Shown here: positions 12,545 through 26,005 of the stretch, piece after piece
Position numbering within the stretch: the first letter of the stretch is position 1
How the letters are laid out: the number at the start of each line of letters is the position of its first letter
Assembly (NCBI GenBank): GCA_009792885.1
Contig: WMCF01000003.1
Location: 11,635,001-11,699,000 of the forward strand
From: Eremophila alpestris peregrina
Taxonomy: Eukaryota > Chordata > Aves > Passeriformes > Alaudidae
Reading direction: 5' to 3'
DNA: 64,000 bases
Made by a program: the position numbers and the translations under genes
The notes under the pieces: model-generated
Database searches by the model: none
Told to the model about the DNA's origin: nothing
What the model saw: only the letters and a program-made list of their open reading frames with translations

Positions 12545-12756
12545 TTTGTGAAATGTTTGGCAGACTACAGAGATCAAAAGCTCTTGCACAGTTTCAAGAT
12601 CATCAGCTGCCTACTGCAGATTCATTAGTTGCCTGTCTTGCTGCACTAGTTCAAGAGCATCACACATGCCCTCATTGCAGAGAAGACTTGTCAAGACATA
12701 AACTACTCTGTCCTTCTTGTCTCTCAGTGCAGCTGCATAGACCTTTTGCATCCACG
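12545..12756 (+). CDS. Possible coding exon with a zinc-ribbon-like CxxC-x10-CxxC motif; gene not identified
   Basis: An AG acceptor at 12543-12544 with a weak pyrimidine tract (ATTTCCATCGCAG) and a good donor (ACG|GTGAGC at 12757) bound an open segment of about 70 codons. The frame is closed upstream by TAA at 12517-12519 and stays open past the donor to 12936. The predicted peptide has a helix-like N-terminal half with leucines and alanines (SLVACLAALVQEH), then CPHC (Cys codons 12667 and 12676), ten residues including REDLSRHK, and CPSC (12709 and 12718). Two CxxC knuckles at this spacing are typical of zinc ribbons and suggest a metal site. Reading phase would be 1 at the start and 0 at the end. 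Base composition is less AT-rich than the flanks. I do not recognise the protein and no neighbouring exon of matching phase was found within 4 kb upstream. A chance open frame or a decayed exon remains possible. Confidence 0.35.
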
Positions 12757-15700
12757 GTGAGCAAGATCATCAGCTATTCTTGCCTACAGACCAGACTTTA
12801 TCTAAAAAACTCAGGCCAATTTTCAGTACTTGTTGATATGACTTTTGTATCCATGATAAGGGAACTAAAGTCAGAACACAATATCACACTGTACCAGGTG
12901 AGAAAAGGGATCATAGTAAATAAAAAATTCCCATGAAGCTTATACACCAGGTATGAACAAGAGACAAGTATAATGTAAGCATGTAATAATATTGGTTGCT
13001 TAACTGTTAATCATCTCAATAAAAAAATTAATATTTTTTTTAATTAGCTACCATGTAAAATAAAGTTGAAAGAAAGATTTGTTCTAGACAGAATATTTTC
13101 ACAGGTATTGTTTTCAAGCATGGGGATTAGCCAGAAGAAAAGAAATAAGGAGCTGACTTTAAATTTAACTAAATAAAAAATGAAACTCTGAAAAGGAGGC
13201 TAGCTAGAAGCAGTTATTAATATATTGACAGTAATCCAAGGTGATACAGTGGGATAAGGCTATGAAGAATCTGAATAATCTCAATGGGCCATATTCAGTG
13301 GGATAAAGTTTTGTCCATGGCTCTTTTATCAAGAAAATTTTGCCTGCTCATTCCTCCTGAATTTGTTTAGAAGACTGATGAGGGAGTATCAAGTGAAAGC
13401 ACTTACCCTCAAAAAGGTGCAAGCAATACCTAATCAAGCAGTTCAATGTATCATTTCAATGCATGCTTGACAGACTGCCCCAGATCAGAGTTATCAATGG
13501 TAACACAGTTCAGTGATATTACAAGCTTTCAGTTTTGCACATTTGGCATATATCTGTGCCTTAGTGTCTGCATTTGCATAATATGGCTGAGTGTAGTCTG
13601 TGTTAATCAGCATTAGGAATGCAATATCTAGAAAGTAAATTACTTAAGGTATATTTATTCTCAAACTTTTCAGGTTCATTTTTGTTAGCAACAAAAACAC
13701 ACTATTTCAACAATATGGATGCTAAATCTTGTCACAACCCCGTTGGTATGGACCAAAGTTACCCAAATAATTATTGTACCCCCAGAATTGAATAAAACCA
13801 AAGTTATCCCATTTTGAAAGAAAAGCTTCCAGTCAAATGCAGAAGCCTAGATTTTTTAAAGGTTGCAAAACATCTGGTAAAAGTCAGATTTGCCTCATTT
13901 TTTCCTCATATTTATTTTTATAAAGCCTTTATACATATGTACATATACAGATATAAGTGAGATTCATGCTCATATTCTATAGAAATTTACACTGAGAAAA
14001 AATTCATAGTCAAGTTTTTATCTTTAGTAGAGGTTATATAGGATATTTTGTGATTAACAGTCCACAACTACAAAAGGAAGTTAAAATCTTTTAACCACCA
14101 CACAATAACTTTATTTCTTCAGTTTCAGAAGAGGTTAAGATTTAAACCTAAATATTAGAAACCTTTCAGACATAATTTATTTAAAAATGCCCCTAGACTT
14201 TCTACAGCATGATTGTAATGCCTATAGAACTGATGGAATCAAGGCCTTGAAATTCTGACCTGTCAAGTCCACTGCTCAGCCACTCTCTGTCTGAAGTTGG
14301 TATCAGATTAATTAGAATTTATCTGTTGCAAATATTTATGGTATTGCAATAGTTTATTGATACTTGACCCTGAAAAACCACCACAGGTTTGTCTCACCTA
14401 CTGTTTCTATTGGCTGACAGACTGCTGATTTCAGGTGTGAGCAAGCAGGCAACCAGCAAGACAGGAGCAGCTGGGAAACTATAGAAACTATGAGAGTGTG
14501 GGAGTTTGAAGGTTATTTGTACTGCAGTATATTCTCTCTATTTTCCTGACAACAGCTGGATGTCAAGTTTCAATGTTTCTGTATAAGGAGGTCAGTTTTC
14601 AGCTATCTGGCAAAGATAAATTATGCAAAATTCTGAAAAGAATGCAGTTTTTACTGCCTGAGAAATTGCTGGAGGTCTTGTGACACATAAGCTGAGTATT
14701 AGTAAGGCTGAGAGATCCTGGAACAAGACACATCTATGGTTATAAAAGAAAAAGAGACTTGACAAAAGTCTTGAAACCTTATATGTTGGATGATAGCTTG
14801 TTCAAATATTTTTCTTACAAGTGGAATTGTGGTAGGAAGTATTGTAATATCTTTTCTGAGGATGTGGATGGTCAAAATCTCAATTTAGAGGCTCAATATT
14901 TCCAAAGGTTGGTCAGGACTTGTAAGCTCAGGCTCTAGCTGAAGCTTCCATGAAAAACAATCAATCTAATCTACCTCCTTCTTGGTGACTTTCTTACCTT
15001 GTATTTTCTCTTTATTCCAGGATCTTACAGTGATACTTGGGCTTGGGTTCCAAACTAAATGGTAAATATTCCTCTAATGCAATGAAACGTGCACTTAATA
15101 GGCCATGTTGGCCAAAAGTACACATTGTTATTAAATACACCTGGTTTTATTCGGATGCTCAATTAATATGTTAATAGTTCTGAAATAAGTTGGTTGGTCT
15201 ATTTTGCAAACAAAACATGTATTTTCATCAAACTCCATTTAAATTCTCCATTTAAAAAAATTATTTACATAAGCATTATCTATGACTTCATTCCAAGGCT
15301 GAAAAAAAAAATAAGAAAATCACAATCTTTGTATTTCTCTCAATTCCAGAACCTCTCTCTACCTTCTAGCTCTTTTGTGTTTTAATGTTATAGAATATAT
15401 TTATGTGTGAGAGAAAGTCACAATAGTAAAAAAACTGCTGTCTGAGAAAACAAAGAACAATTAATGAAGAAAAAAAGTCTACAATGGAATGCCTGTTATT
15501 TTCCCCTAAGTGATACATTAGGTACAGGAAATCACATTACAATTTGATGTATGTGTCACTTTAAGAGTGATTCTTGGATTGTGGAGGTAGCTCGTGTGTC
15601 GTATGATGTAAGTACTTTTATTGAGTAGGTAAATGTGTAATAGCTAAAAGCCTCATAAATCAGCTAAATGTTCTCCCAATTTATAGAGAATATTTGATCT

Positions 15701-18700
15701 GAGAACATTACCGTCCAGTGAGCTGCTGAGAAAAAGAGAAGACATGAAGAGTGATGGAGATGGATATCTTGGATAATTTTTGGATATATGGTATCTGTGG
15801 CTGCTGCCTCTTCATTTCTTGCATCTTTTGTACTCATTAACACCTGTGCAAGTGTAATGCACTACCAAATTAAAGTTTTCTGGTTTAGTACTTGTATAGC
15901 TGCTTCCCATAACAGTGGAGTCACACAGAATGAAACACAGGATAGGTTATCAGTCCTAAGATCTTTCTCTATTAAACAACAGTAGCAGTGAACCAACCAC
16001 ATGCTTGAGAAATTAATTTAGCCATTGTTTTCAGCATTTAAGTCCACCCCTATTAAAGCAAAGAGGTAAAACACTTTCTGTTCAAGTAGAAATATTCAGT
16101 CTGTCTCTGCATATTAATTCTTAGTGGAACAATTGGGGACTTTGAAAAACTGTGTTTATAAATAGATAGATAAATATATACATAAACTAGATATAAAAGA
16201 AACAATATGGCATGGATTCACTTTGATTCTCCTTTATAGCATTCTTTATATAGTACTTAACAAGTACATTAAAAGTATTTCATAGTTAGCAGCATCTGTC
16301 CATACTATTATAATGTGCACACTGTGGTGAGTGTATGTATTGACTGAAGCTGAACTTTTGAACCTGTTGCAACATCAGACAGCAAAGAATTGTTATTTAT
16401 TTGCCATATTGCAGTCGTAAAATTAAATAACTATTTTCTATGGTTACTCAAGAGCGGGTGTTGAACAAGCCTCTGATTGTTAAATGGATACTTCAACATA
16501 TTTTTGAAACTGTGATTCGTGAGGGCTCTGATGCTCTGAGGCATTACTTGTTGGATTGTTCACCTATTCATATTTTATACAGCTGAATACCTTCTACTTT
16601 AAGTCTCATCAGAGGCCTTTAAAAACCTTGTTTCACACAAAGTCATCTTTCATCAGGCAAGTATGGAAGCAGTGACAGTCTAAAGTTTCTTTTTCTTTTC
16701 CTTTCTGAGCCACACAAGTGGTACATAAGGCGTCAATCCCTGGAAACATGAGCTACTCTAGGATTTTTTTCTGTGTGGTTAAAATTTCTCCTCTATTAAA
16801 AACAATTGTCTTTGCATGTATAATCCTTTCTGAACTCTTTTCCCTATAATTTGGGACTGACTCATTAAATTTTTGGGGAGTTAAGAGCAAAAGATTGTCT
16901 GACACACAGCTCCCTGATTAGAAAAATGCACTGCATCAAGTATCTTACCTTATAATGTCCAAAGTTATTATTATCACAAAAACAAGTTTTTAAAAAAGTG
17001 GGTTTGGTGTATCTGTCCAGGAAGAACAGAATGCAAGGAAAATATGCTAAACCTAACAGAATTGTAAGAACAGAGGCATATTTTCTTCCTGATCCAGTTC
17101 TTTTGGATTGGTGGACTGCTGTTGATTTGAGCTCTTTGGTGCAAAGGCCATTTGGTGCACACCTGACTCTGCTTGAGATCAGCTGGCTCCAGCACCTGCA
17201 GGCACACAGAGTTATGGAATGTTTCTGGGTTTCTTTGCAAACTCTGTCTCTAGGCTCTAGCCTAGTCTTAAGAATTAGAGTCAGGCTGCTAATGTGACAC
17301 CCCAAGATACATTTCTATATGTCATCCCACTTGAATTCTACCTGACCACTTTACTGGCTCTGAATGACACTTAAGTTCAATCTGTACTGGTATATGATCT
17401 GCTTAGTAAGGTCTATAAAACACTAACAAGGTTAGCAATTTCTATTGAAGAATGGTCCTGTTCAATTATCCTAATAATTCCTCTTTGACCTTAACCTCTC
17501 TAGAAAATAGAGCTCATACAGTGTGCCTTAATTCTAGCTTTCCCTCCTTCAGAGGGAAAGTTGGAAAAATCCAACTCTTTAAGTTATATTTTTCCCTAAG
17601 CTTTTTCATGTTAAAATACACCTTCCTAAAAACACTTTTCCAGTCCTATTTAGCCAAACCAAACTGCCATTTTTTTTCTTCAAAAAATTTCCTTCACATG
17701 CTGAAACATACAGTGAAAACCATGAAAAATAAAGGAGAGATTTCTAAAAGAAAGTAAAGGCTTACATGTTCAAAGTTTATAGAATTAGGAAATAAAAGGG
17801 TAAACATGCCTCTATAAATATGATGTAAATTTCTAGTACTCTGATCAATATAAAATTTCCCTCAAAATCAAATAAATACAAGTGGCAGGATACTCAAATA
17901 AAAAAAAAATCTTGCAGGTCATGTTGCTATTTTTCTTTGTTCTGTGTAGTCCTGATGAAAAATCTCAGACATTTGTTGTAAAGAAATGCAAAATGCTGAA
18001 ATTCAGACTAATAACTGCAACTGGTGATGCCAGCTATAAAAAGTGCTAGTGTGATCCTTCTAATCTAGAAATTAGCTTAATCACAGTAAAGATATTTTGT
18101 CATCAGCCTGCTGTCGAGATAAATAATCTTTCTTTACTGTATCTACACTACAAATGTCAGTCAAAGCAAGACGGAATCCTTTGAAGGGAAATTGTAATCT
18201 ATAAAATATATATCTTTGAGAAAGGATTGATTTGAACATCAAATGAAACCATTTGGATTTGTACTGAAACACAGTAATTTTTTTCTAAGTGATACTCTTA
18301 GTCAGTATTATAAACTTGAGGACCTTGAAGTTCTAGAAGTTAATCTATGATTGGCCAATTTAAGAGAAAAGATGATGCTCACAGAAAAATTGCAGGTTTT
18401 TTGTCCTTGCATTTATGTCTTAGCTGTGCTCAAGGGTCTTCATCCAACTTCCAGTGAAATCAATGAGATCTGGGAAAGGCCATCACAGCACAAATCTTGT
18501 GCCTGCAGGTTTTTTTTCATCTTGATGTAAAAAGAATAGTCATATGGCTTTGGACATGTGAGGGGAAAAAACTGCTGCTTCAGGAAAGGACTATGGGGAT
18601 ATTTTTGTAAGATATAAAAGGAGGATATATAAAAGGAGTTAGGCACCTAACGGTGACTTGTGCCTTTGAAAATATTTTACTTAAATAAAGCAATATTACC

Positions 18701-19947
18701 AAACAGAAGTATAGATTCTTCTTGGTGAGCTGATCTTCAATTAAAGCTCTATTATTGTTTTCATCAATAATTCTTTGCCTATTTTTAGTTGTTGGGTTTT
18801 TTTCTATTTGTACTACTTATTGAATATTCAGTCCTGTTTGAAATCCAATTTTTTTAAAGCCATTCTTATCTTAATAACTAAAAATAGGAACCAGACTAAA
18901 TAAACGAAAAAAGGAAGAGAATGCTTCAGGACAGTTCACTGTGGCAACTTTGAGAGCAACGGAATACCTGGGTAGCACACAAAAATGCTGTGGTGGATTT
19001 TTATTTCTTCCTCAATTACTGTCAGACAGAACATATGGACAGTTTTTCTCCCTGTATACATAATTCCTTAAAAAATAAATGGAAGCATATAAATATTAAC
19101 ATAGTTGTGTATTTTTCATATCACTATTATTATAATCCTACTAAAGCCACCTATCTAGAAAAGGTTTAATTACTTTCAAAGACACTAAAAAACACTCTAC
19201 ACTTATTTCAATATTAAACACATTTCACAAGAGTTCCACTTCACAAGTAAATCCATTAATGTAAATTAGGATAACTGGTTTGTGTGAAGGTTTACAGTTT
19301 TCAAAGAGAAAAAATTGATTTCTCTAATCTTCACGTAAAGATGTTGACCATTAATGAATTCTGACATACTGTCTGCTTTTGCAGATAAAGCCATCAAGCA
19401 ATTCTGTTCAGATTCAACAAAAATAACATGGATTATACATGAATTGAAAAAACTCCAGTTTTGTGGAAAAAATAACTAGCATTTAAATTGGCATATACAA
19501 GAACTAACATCTAAAGATATAAATGAAACTTTAGGAAGAAGCTAAATTTTTTGATAATTGCAAGTTGTTTGGACCCAAGAAAGGCTGATCACCTCCATAC
19601 AGAAAAGATTGTTTGGCACTTACAATTCTGAATTCTATTGTCTGCATTGAATTTTAGTTCCTGAGGTCAAGATTACTGGCAAAAAGTCATCCATTTGCTG
19701 AGGGACTTTCAAATCATTCACATGATTCCTCCAGCTCTATACATTGAAAGACTGATGTTCACACGCCTAAATTTCCTGGCTGAATAAAGTGCCTCTATAT
19801 TTTGGTGGCATTTCTACATTCATCTTTCAGGAAGCAAATGATCACAAACTATGGAAGGCAAACTCTAGCTATGATTCCTTGTAGATCACTTTTACACAGA
19901 TGGATTTCTATTGCATCGAAAGAAATACCTAATGCATTTCAGCAACG
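12757..19947. other. Long non-coding stretch, no gene recognised
   Basis: AT-rich sequence. Frames of 88-146 codons overlap on both strands at 16865-17305, but none has a domain and their coexistence on both strands argues for chance. A short segment at 15021-15059 sits between a good pyrimidine tract plus CAG and a GTAAAT donor and would be in phase with the exon ending at 12756. At about 13 codons it is far too short to support on its own. No transposon recognised. Confidence 0.5.
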
Positions 19948-20048
19948 TTTTTTGTTTGTTTGTTTGTTTTTGGGGTTTTTTTTAGGGTTTTTGGGGGGTT
20001 TTTTAATTGTGTGGTGTGGTTTTGGGGTTTTTTTGTTGGGTTTTTGGG
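19948..20048 (+). repeat. G/T-only low-complexity tract
   Basis: About 100 bases made almost entirely of T and G, beginning with TTTG units and continuing with runs of three to six G separated by runs of T. The strand asymmetry is extreme. Some G-runs are only five bases apart, but most loops exceed seven bases, so it does not meet the usual strict G-quadruplex pattern. It is not the vertebrate telomere repeat TTAGGG. Confidence 0.85.
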
Positions 20049-23000
20049 ATATTTTATTGTAAATTAGAAGTCGATTGGTGGTGAAACAACACAGCCAGGA
20101 TACCTAGTTGGCTGCATATTTGTAAACGGTTACTTAATATATAAGTATTTCTTTATGTAAATGGACCCTGGGATTTTAGGATGAATGTTGAAAGTCAGGC
20201 AGTGTTTTCTGTTCATCCTTTTTCACCAGTACTTAGGTGGTCCTGTAATTGAGGAAGGGAGGACGTTGAAAACAATTGTCCTGAATTTCAATTCAAAACT
20301 CCTATTGGATGTGGTCCATCATGTGTTTAGCATGCCAAAAGCTCTGGCAGGAATGAGTTCCATGAGCAATGCTTTTGTTTGTTTTTACCACAGCATTTAT
20401 GCTACTCAAACTCCAGGGAAAACATGGATTAGCATCCAAATTGCATTTGATTCATAACTGCAATACTGTCCTCCTTATTCTGAAAATTATCTAGTGACAG
20501 TAACTCCATCTAGTCTGAAAATATCACATATTACTCATCAAAAGATGGAAAATCACATATAATTGTATATTCTTAGCTCATCACAGAATTCTTTCCCCAT
20601 TTGGTAGCAAATCATAAAAGCAAAAAATTTCTAGACTTCTGCGACTTAGGTTCTTTCTAATATGCTTTCAAGAAGCTACATAAAAGAAAAAAAGCACTCA
20701 CATCTACTAAAAATTTGTTACAGAAGGATTTTTGAATTATTATTTTTTTAAATAAATAAAAGGAGAATGTAAATTCTCTCTGGAGAATGTGAAGGCCTTG
20801 CATGATTTGAACCAGCTTCTAAATTTTCAGTTGCAACGTTCACAAGAGTAACACCTATAGTCACATAGACAAACAACTGTCTTGGTATTTGATATATCCA
20901 TTTATAGATTTTCAGTCTGTAAATCTAGCAGCTACAATGTTTAAGATATCTATGAAGTTGTGACTGTTAGACTTCGAGTCATTTTTAATCTGCTATTTCT
21001 ATCACCTTTCCCCTTTACTGCTCAGCTGCTTCAATGTATAGATTTTCTCAGTTCCTCCATTTTTTAAGCTACCTGGATATAGCAAAATAGTAGAATTCCT
21101 AGTTGTTTTTCCTTATTACCTCATACTGCCTGTCATATGTTATTATAGTCTCCTTCAGCTCTGACATCTACTTTGTAGCCCACATTAATGAAAATGGCAA
21201 TCGACCCAAGTCCTCTTTTCTTGCTTCAGCAGTCCTACAGGGGAAAATAGTTCTTCAGAAAAGAAGGCAAAAAAAATGAACAGGAAAAACCTTCAGATTC
21301 ATTATGAAATAAGTGCGTTTCAAATCACTCATACACCACAAAATACTTTTCCTTTCTTTTTTTTCTTTTTAATTTATACCACAGACAGGCCAGACAACAC
21401 AGTTCTGACAACAGCAGCCCTGAAGAATAATTTTAACATGCAATCTCCAATAAATAAATTCAAGTGGTGAAAGCCAACCTATGTCTGCCAACACAGGGGA
21501 CCAAAGGCAACTCCCCACCAGAGGACCCAGCACACCAGAGCCTGAAATGCCACCCAGCTCACTACACTTGCAAACTTCCTTTCCTAGCATGTTCTCTGAT
21601 GGCATTTTTAAACAGGTCTTTTGTCTTTCTTCATCCTGAGTCCGTTAGGTAATTCTAAATTTTCTCAAAAAATTAGAGGAACATAACATCAAAACAGATT
21701 GACTTCTACAATGAACGAGTCCCTCTGAGGGTCCATACTAAAATGGCTTAGTGAGCTCTGGCTACAGATTATGTCACTTCAATTACTCCAAGGGAAAAAA
21801 ACCAGCTTATTTCATAGTACTTAGTACATGGCATAAATGCTGTCTTTCTTAAAGGTTGCTTTTTTGTATTGCCTGACATTGGTTTTCAATAAATAGTTTT
21901 CTATTTACTCTGTTCAGAAAGTAAAAAGACCTTAATATTGGTGAATTAGCATACTTAGTAATTACATATGATGATTATAAAACAATTATGGAATGTTGCA
22001 TTATTTAATGGCAGGACTTTTTTCTTTTTTTCTTTTCTCTGACATTTCCAACTTAAAGCTCAGACTTGAAACATAGATAAAGCTACAACACTGAATGTGC
22101 ACCAGTAGTTAGGTCCAAGTACCTCCTCTGTAACCTATATTATCAAGAGCATTACACAGATTGCTACTGTGGTAACACCTTAAACTGTTGTTCCAAATGG
22201 TCATATGAAAAGATTTTTCTCACTTTTTGTGGTTGAGGACAAAGAATAGAAAGAAGAAATTTGTGCAGTCACCCTTATTCATATGAGTTGCATAGAGAGA
22301 ATAGTAGCTACTTTGTGTTTCTGCTTCCTCTGTATTAAATTCTAAGAGTAGCCAACATGAGATGCCAGAGGAAAAGATCTGAATATCTTCCTCTTTACAG
22401 TCTTGTTTAAAAGACTGCCCACACCTCATGCTTCTCCTGTGTTTTGTACGGGTATCTCTTTGTACAAATTGCTTCCCTGAAGAGGACAATCCCAGTTTTT
22501 AATAGCTAAGACTGTCAAGCCATTGGTTCTGTGCTTGTGATTTGGGCAGCATGGCTCCCACCACGTGTGTGATGTGAATTATTCAGTATTTACTGCTGTG
22601 CCATTCAATGGCAGGTTCCTCCTGACAGCCAACCAGCCCACACCAGTTGCATTGCCTCAGTTCTCGATACCCTCATATGATACTGACAACCTTTCAAAGG
22701 AGAATTCTGAAGCCAAAAGACTTCATTTAAAGAGGGTTTCTGCTAGTTGAAAGAGGACAAAATTTGTCCATCCACCTCTGTATACTCAGATTTCAAAAGC
22801 TGCATTTTCAGGCTGACAGCTGGGATTTATATGTTATAAAAACCTTTTTCTTGGGTTTTTAAAATCTTGGGAAAGTGATGCACACCCATCCCAGACCTTC
22901 TCCTGAAGATATGACCCATCATTTTGCTGGTAATTCCTACCATCTCTAACCTGTGGGCCTTTGAAGCTCTCAACTGGGTTCCAAGCCCCTGGGTCTCCTT

Positions 23001-25602
23001 ACCTTTTTGAACTTTCTGCATGGCCAGTCTGAATGACATCTGGTAATTATAAGAGTCTGCATTAATCAGATACAAGGTAAATTTCCTGCATCCTAATAGC
23101 TAGGGTTTAGAATGGATATCAAGTACTGAAGAGTAGAGATTTTAACTCATACCAATCTGTCTGGGTTTTGTACCTGTTGTTTGTTTTAATTTCTGCCAAA
23201 ATTTCTGTCTCACTGTTTCTTGGCCTCAGTGATGTCTTTTGCAATAAATTCTAAAGTGCAATTATGTGTTAAAGAAGGAAGGTGTTTTGGAGCAAAAATT
23301 TGTTAACTGCTTCTTCCCACTTCTGAATAACCTGGCTTTTGTTTTTTTCATGAAAGAGACACTCTCAATCTGTATGGTCTTTAATAAAATCTCCATGGTC
23401 TTTAATAAAATATGCAACTTGATTACAGAAAAGTTTTTTCCTTCAAAAATTAAACCCCTTAAGTAATTCTATTCTCTCTCATACAAGTCTTTTGGTAATT
23501 CCAAACTCTGTTTATTGATCAAATCATCTCTAAATTCTCTAACTGTAGAAATCATACAGCCTATGTATGGATGATATTCTAGATATGAGAAAAAATGTGG
23601 CATATATAAATATATTACATAGTTTAACATTATTCTCTACTACTCCTTTCATCCAACATTTCATTTGCTCTTCAAAGGAAAATGCACATTGAACTTATGC
23701 CTTCATTGAACAGTTTTCAATAATTCTGAGGTTCATTTCCTGAGCTGATATAATTAATTTAGGAGCATGTGAGTGGTATGAGCACTTAAGGTGTCTCCCT
23801 TCCTGTGTCAGCTCTTCTTCTCTACAGTATCACTGCTGATTCTCATCTCTCACTCTGTTGTCTGTTCATTTTAAATATATACATATATTCAAAAAATCCT
23901 TTTTTTCTGATTAAAATTCTCATTTGCTTCTCTTTTCTCTGGTCTCACCCCCATTAGCATAACATATGCATATCTTCCTATGGTTGTTTTTTTTTTAGTA
24001 GCTTATAGTAACACATGTTGTCAGATACATCTTAAAACACTAAATGCATATGCACTGATTTTGTCTTTCCCTCTCCTTTATTAGTACATTCAAAGAAATT
24101 GAACAGATTGATTCTCCATTATCACAAATCATACTTATTTAACCACTCTTATTAGATGACCTTCCAGGTGTTTTATTACTTTGTTAAAAAATTTCATTTC
24201 AACATTTTTTTACCAGACAGTATTTTACTCCTATGAAATTCCCTAGATCACCCATGCAGTATTTAGAAAAGGTATGAGTATGCTTTATACCATATCCTAA
24301 CCCCTCATTACAGGAGCTAATTTATTACTCAGAGTCACTTAACAATTACCTGAGTAAACCTAAGGAGGAGATGCTTCCATGAATAACTTCTGATTTCAGT
24401 GGAAATTTCATGTGGGTGAAGGGTGAGACCATCACAGTTCTTCCACGTGGATATTCCCATGACTAAACTACACTGACTAATGCTTTGCACTACATACCAA
24501 CTTATCATTCTGCACCATATCCATTGGCATCAAAGTATTACTTGACAAAAGGAAGTAAAAAACTAGTGCTTGTCTGGAGAGGTACCAATCAAGATGCGTA
24601 AGGGGCAAATTTTTGCCCTTAGGTATCAGCTGCTTTTTAATCTTATGCAGTCACTATTGTAAAATTTAAATGAAGAAATAGAAGACAGTGTTCAAAGCTG
24701 GATAGCAATAGATGAAGGAAAAGTCTCTTAGCTGACACTAGTCTTTGATGTGTGCTCATCTGAGAGAAAACTTGGTCCAGAACTGTATTTACATTTGTTC
24801 TCTAAGTATTACTGCAAAGAGGGCTTATGAGTGTAGGGAACATATGGAGAGGCTGGCAGGCATGGATTCCCTGGTGTGGTGGTTAGAGTCTTTGCTCTGA
24901 AAAGGCAAGCTTTTAAAATTCATTTGAACACTATAAAATACACAACTAGTATGCCAAGTAAGTCTGTATTTAAAGAAGTATTATAATTGTGAAAAGGGAT
25001 TAAATATTTAAAGATCTGGTGCAACTTTAGACTTTAAATAATTATTCTATAAGTCCATATGATAGTCTAACATTGCAAGCTAAATTAATTCTCAGCTCTG
25101 TCACACAATGACTATATCAAATCTAATAAGTTTCTTTGAATTATTTTTTTAGCATCTGGGCTCCCCCACCTTTGCTTATTTATTATTTATTGTAGTACTT
25201 GCTCTTTAAAATTCTGAAAAATTTTCTGGTTCCATAATTCCCTTCCTCAAGAGGTCTTTCTATTGCAAGGTGTCCTTCAGTTAGACTAAACTTCATCCAC
25301 ATTCCATCAAAATTACTGGGACAAATTTTAACAAATTTCAGTGGATGTCACAGCATGTGTTGGAAGTGTGTAGCTAACTTCTAGCTCCTTTATCCCCATC
25401 ATATTTAAACCATAGGTGCCATTTAAAATAGCATTTACACTGAAATACCTGATGAATCACAGATTGTGTGGGTCTAGATTTCTTTATATAGGTAAAATAT
25501 AAAATGACAGCTAAATATTTTTTATTGAGTTTGGCTAATATTGCAACTATTTCAACTCTTGATTATAAAGTCAAGAATATTCTCTCTTTTAAGCCTGGAT
25601 TT
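20049..25602. other. Long non-coding stretch, no gene recognised
   Basis: AT-rich sequence with short frames only, the longest about 90 codons at 20185-20457 (+) and 89 codons at 22220-22489 (-), neither with a recognisable domain. A 21-base unit beginning ATGGTCTTTAATAAAAT at 23374 recurs immediately at 23395, giving a nearly two-copy tandem duplication to 23411. No CR1 or LTR piece was recognised. Confidence 0.55.
23374..23411 (+). repeat. Two-copy tandem duplication, 21-base unit
   Basis: The 17 bases ATGGTCTTTAATAAAAT occur at 23374-23390 and again at 23395-23411, separated by CTCC. This is a local slippage-type duplication in otherwise unique sequence and has no evident function. Confidence 0.9.
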
Positions 25603-25682
25603 ATTTATTTTATATATATATATATATATATACATAAATGTATATATTAATGTGCATATATGTGTGTGTGTGTGTGTGTGCA
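25603..25682 (+). repeat. Compound TA / TG dinucleotide microsatellite
   Basis: A TA run at about 25610-25632 and a TG run at about 25660-25681 are joined by an imperfect TA/TG spacer. The array lies about 40 bases from the 3' end of the neighbouring - strand CR1 piece. Frames on both strands across it translate to low-complexity peptide and are not genes. Confidence 0.95.
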
Positions 25683-25722
25683 TACTTGTATACGTTATTA
25701 TCAAGAGGAGAACTTTCATCCT

Positions 25723-25990
25723 TAGAATCATAACATTATTAAGGTTGTAAAAGAACTCAAAGATTATCAAGTCTAACCTTCAAACAAATACCATCATACT
25801 CAATAAACTATATCACTAAATTCCACATCTACTCTTTTTTTGAATGCTTCCAAGAATGATGCCTCCACCACTTACTGGGAAGCTTGTTCCAATACTTAAC
25901 CACTCTTTCAGTGAAAATTCAATATTCAATCTGAATCTCCCTTAGTGCAACTTGAGGCCATTTCCCCTTGTCCTGTCTCTAGTTGCCTGC
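25723..25990 (-). mobile_element. CR1 LINE, 3' terminal part (sense piece of a 5'-inverted copy)
   Basis: Read on the + strand, this is the reverse complement of the avian CR1 3' end: AGAATCATAACATTATTAAG, then AGATTATCAAGTCTAACCTTC, the CACCACTTACTGGGAAGCTTG block, CACTCTTTCAGTGAAAA and CTTGAGGCCATTTCCCCTTG followed by TCCTGTCTC. It covers roughly the last 265 bases of the element, untranslated sequence only. The 5' end of this piece lies at about 25990 and abuts the oppositely oriented CR1 piece at 26006-26283. Family sequence is from memory, so the subfamily is not assigned. Confidence 0.93.
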
Positions 25991-26005
25991 ACAGTGATAA
26001 AAGAT

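Noticed and set aside
16865..17305. 146-codon frame on the - strand with overlapping frames on both strands
   Set aside because: Several overlapping frames in different phases, no domain and no recognisable similarity; most likely chance.
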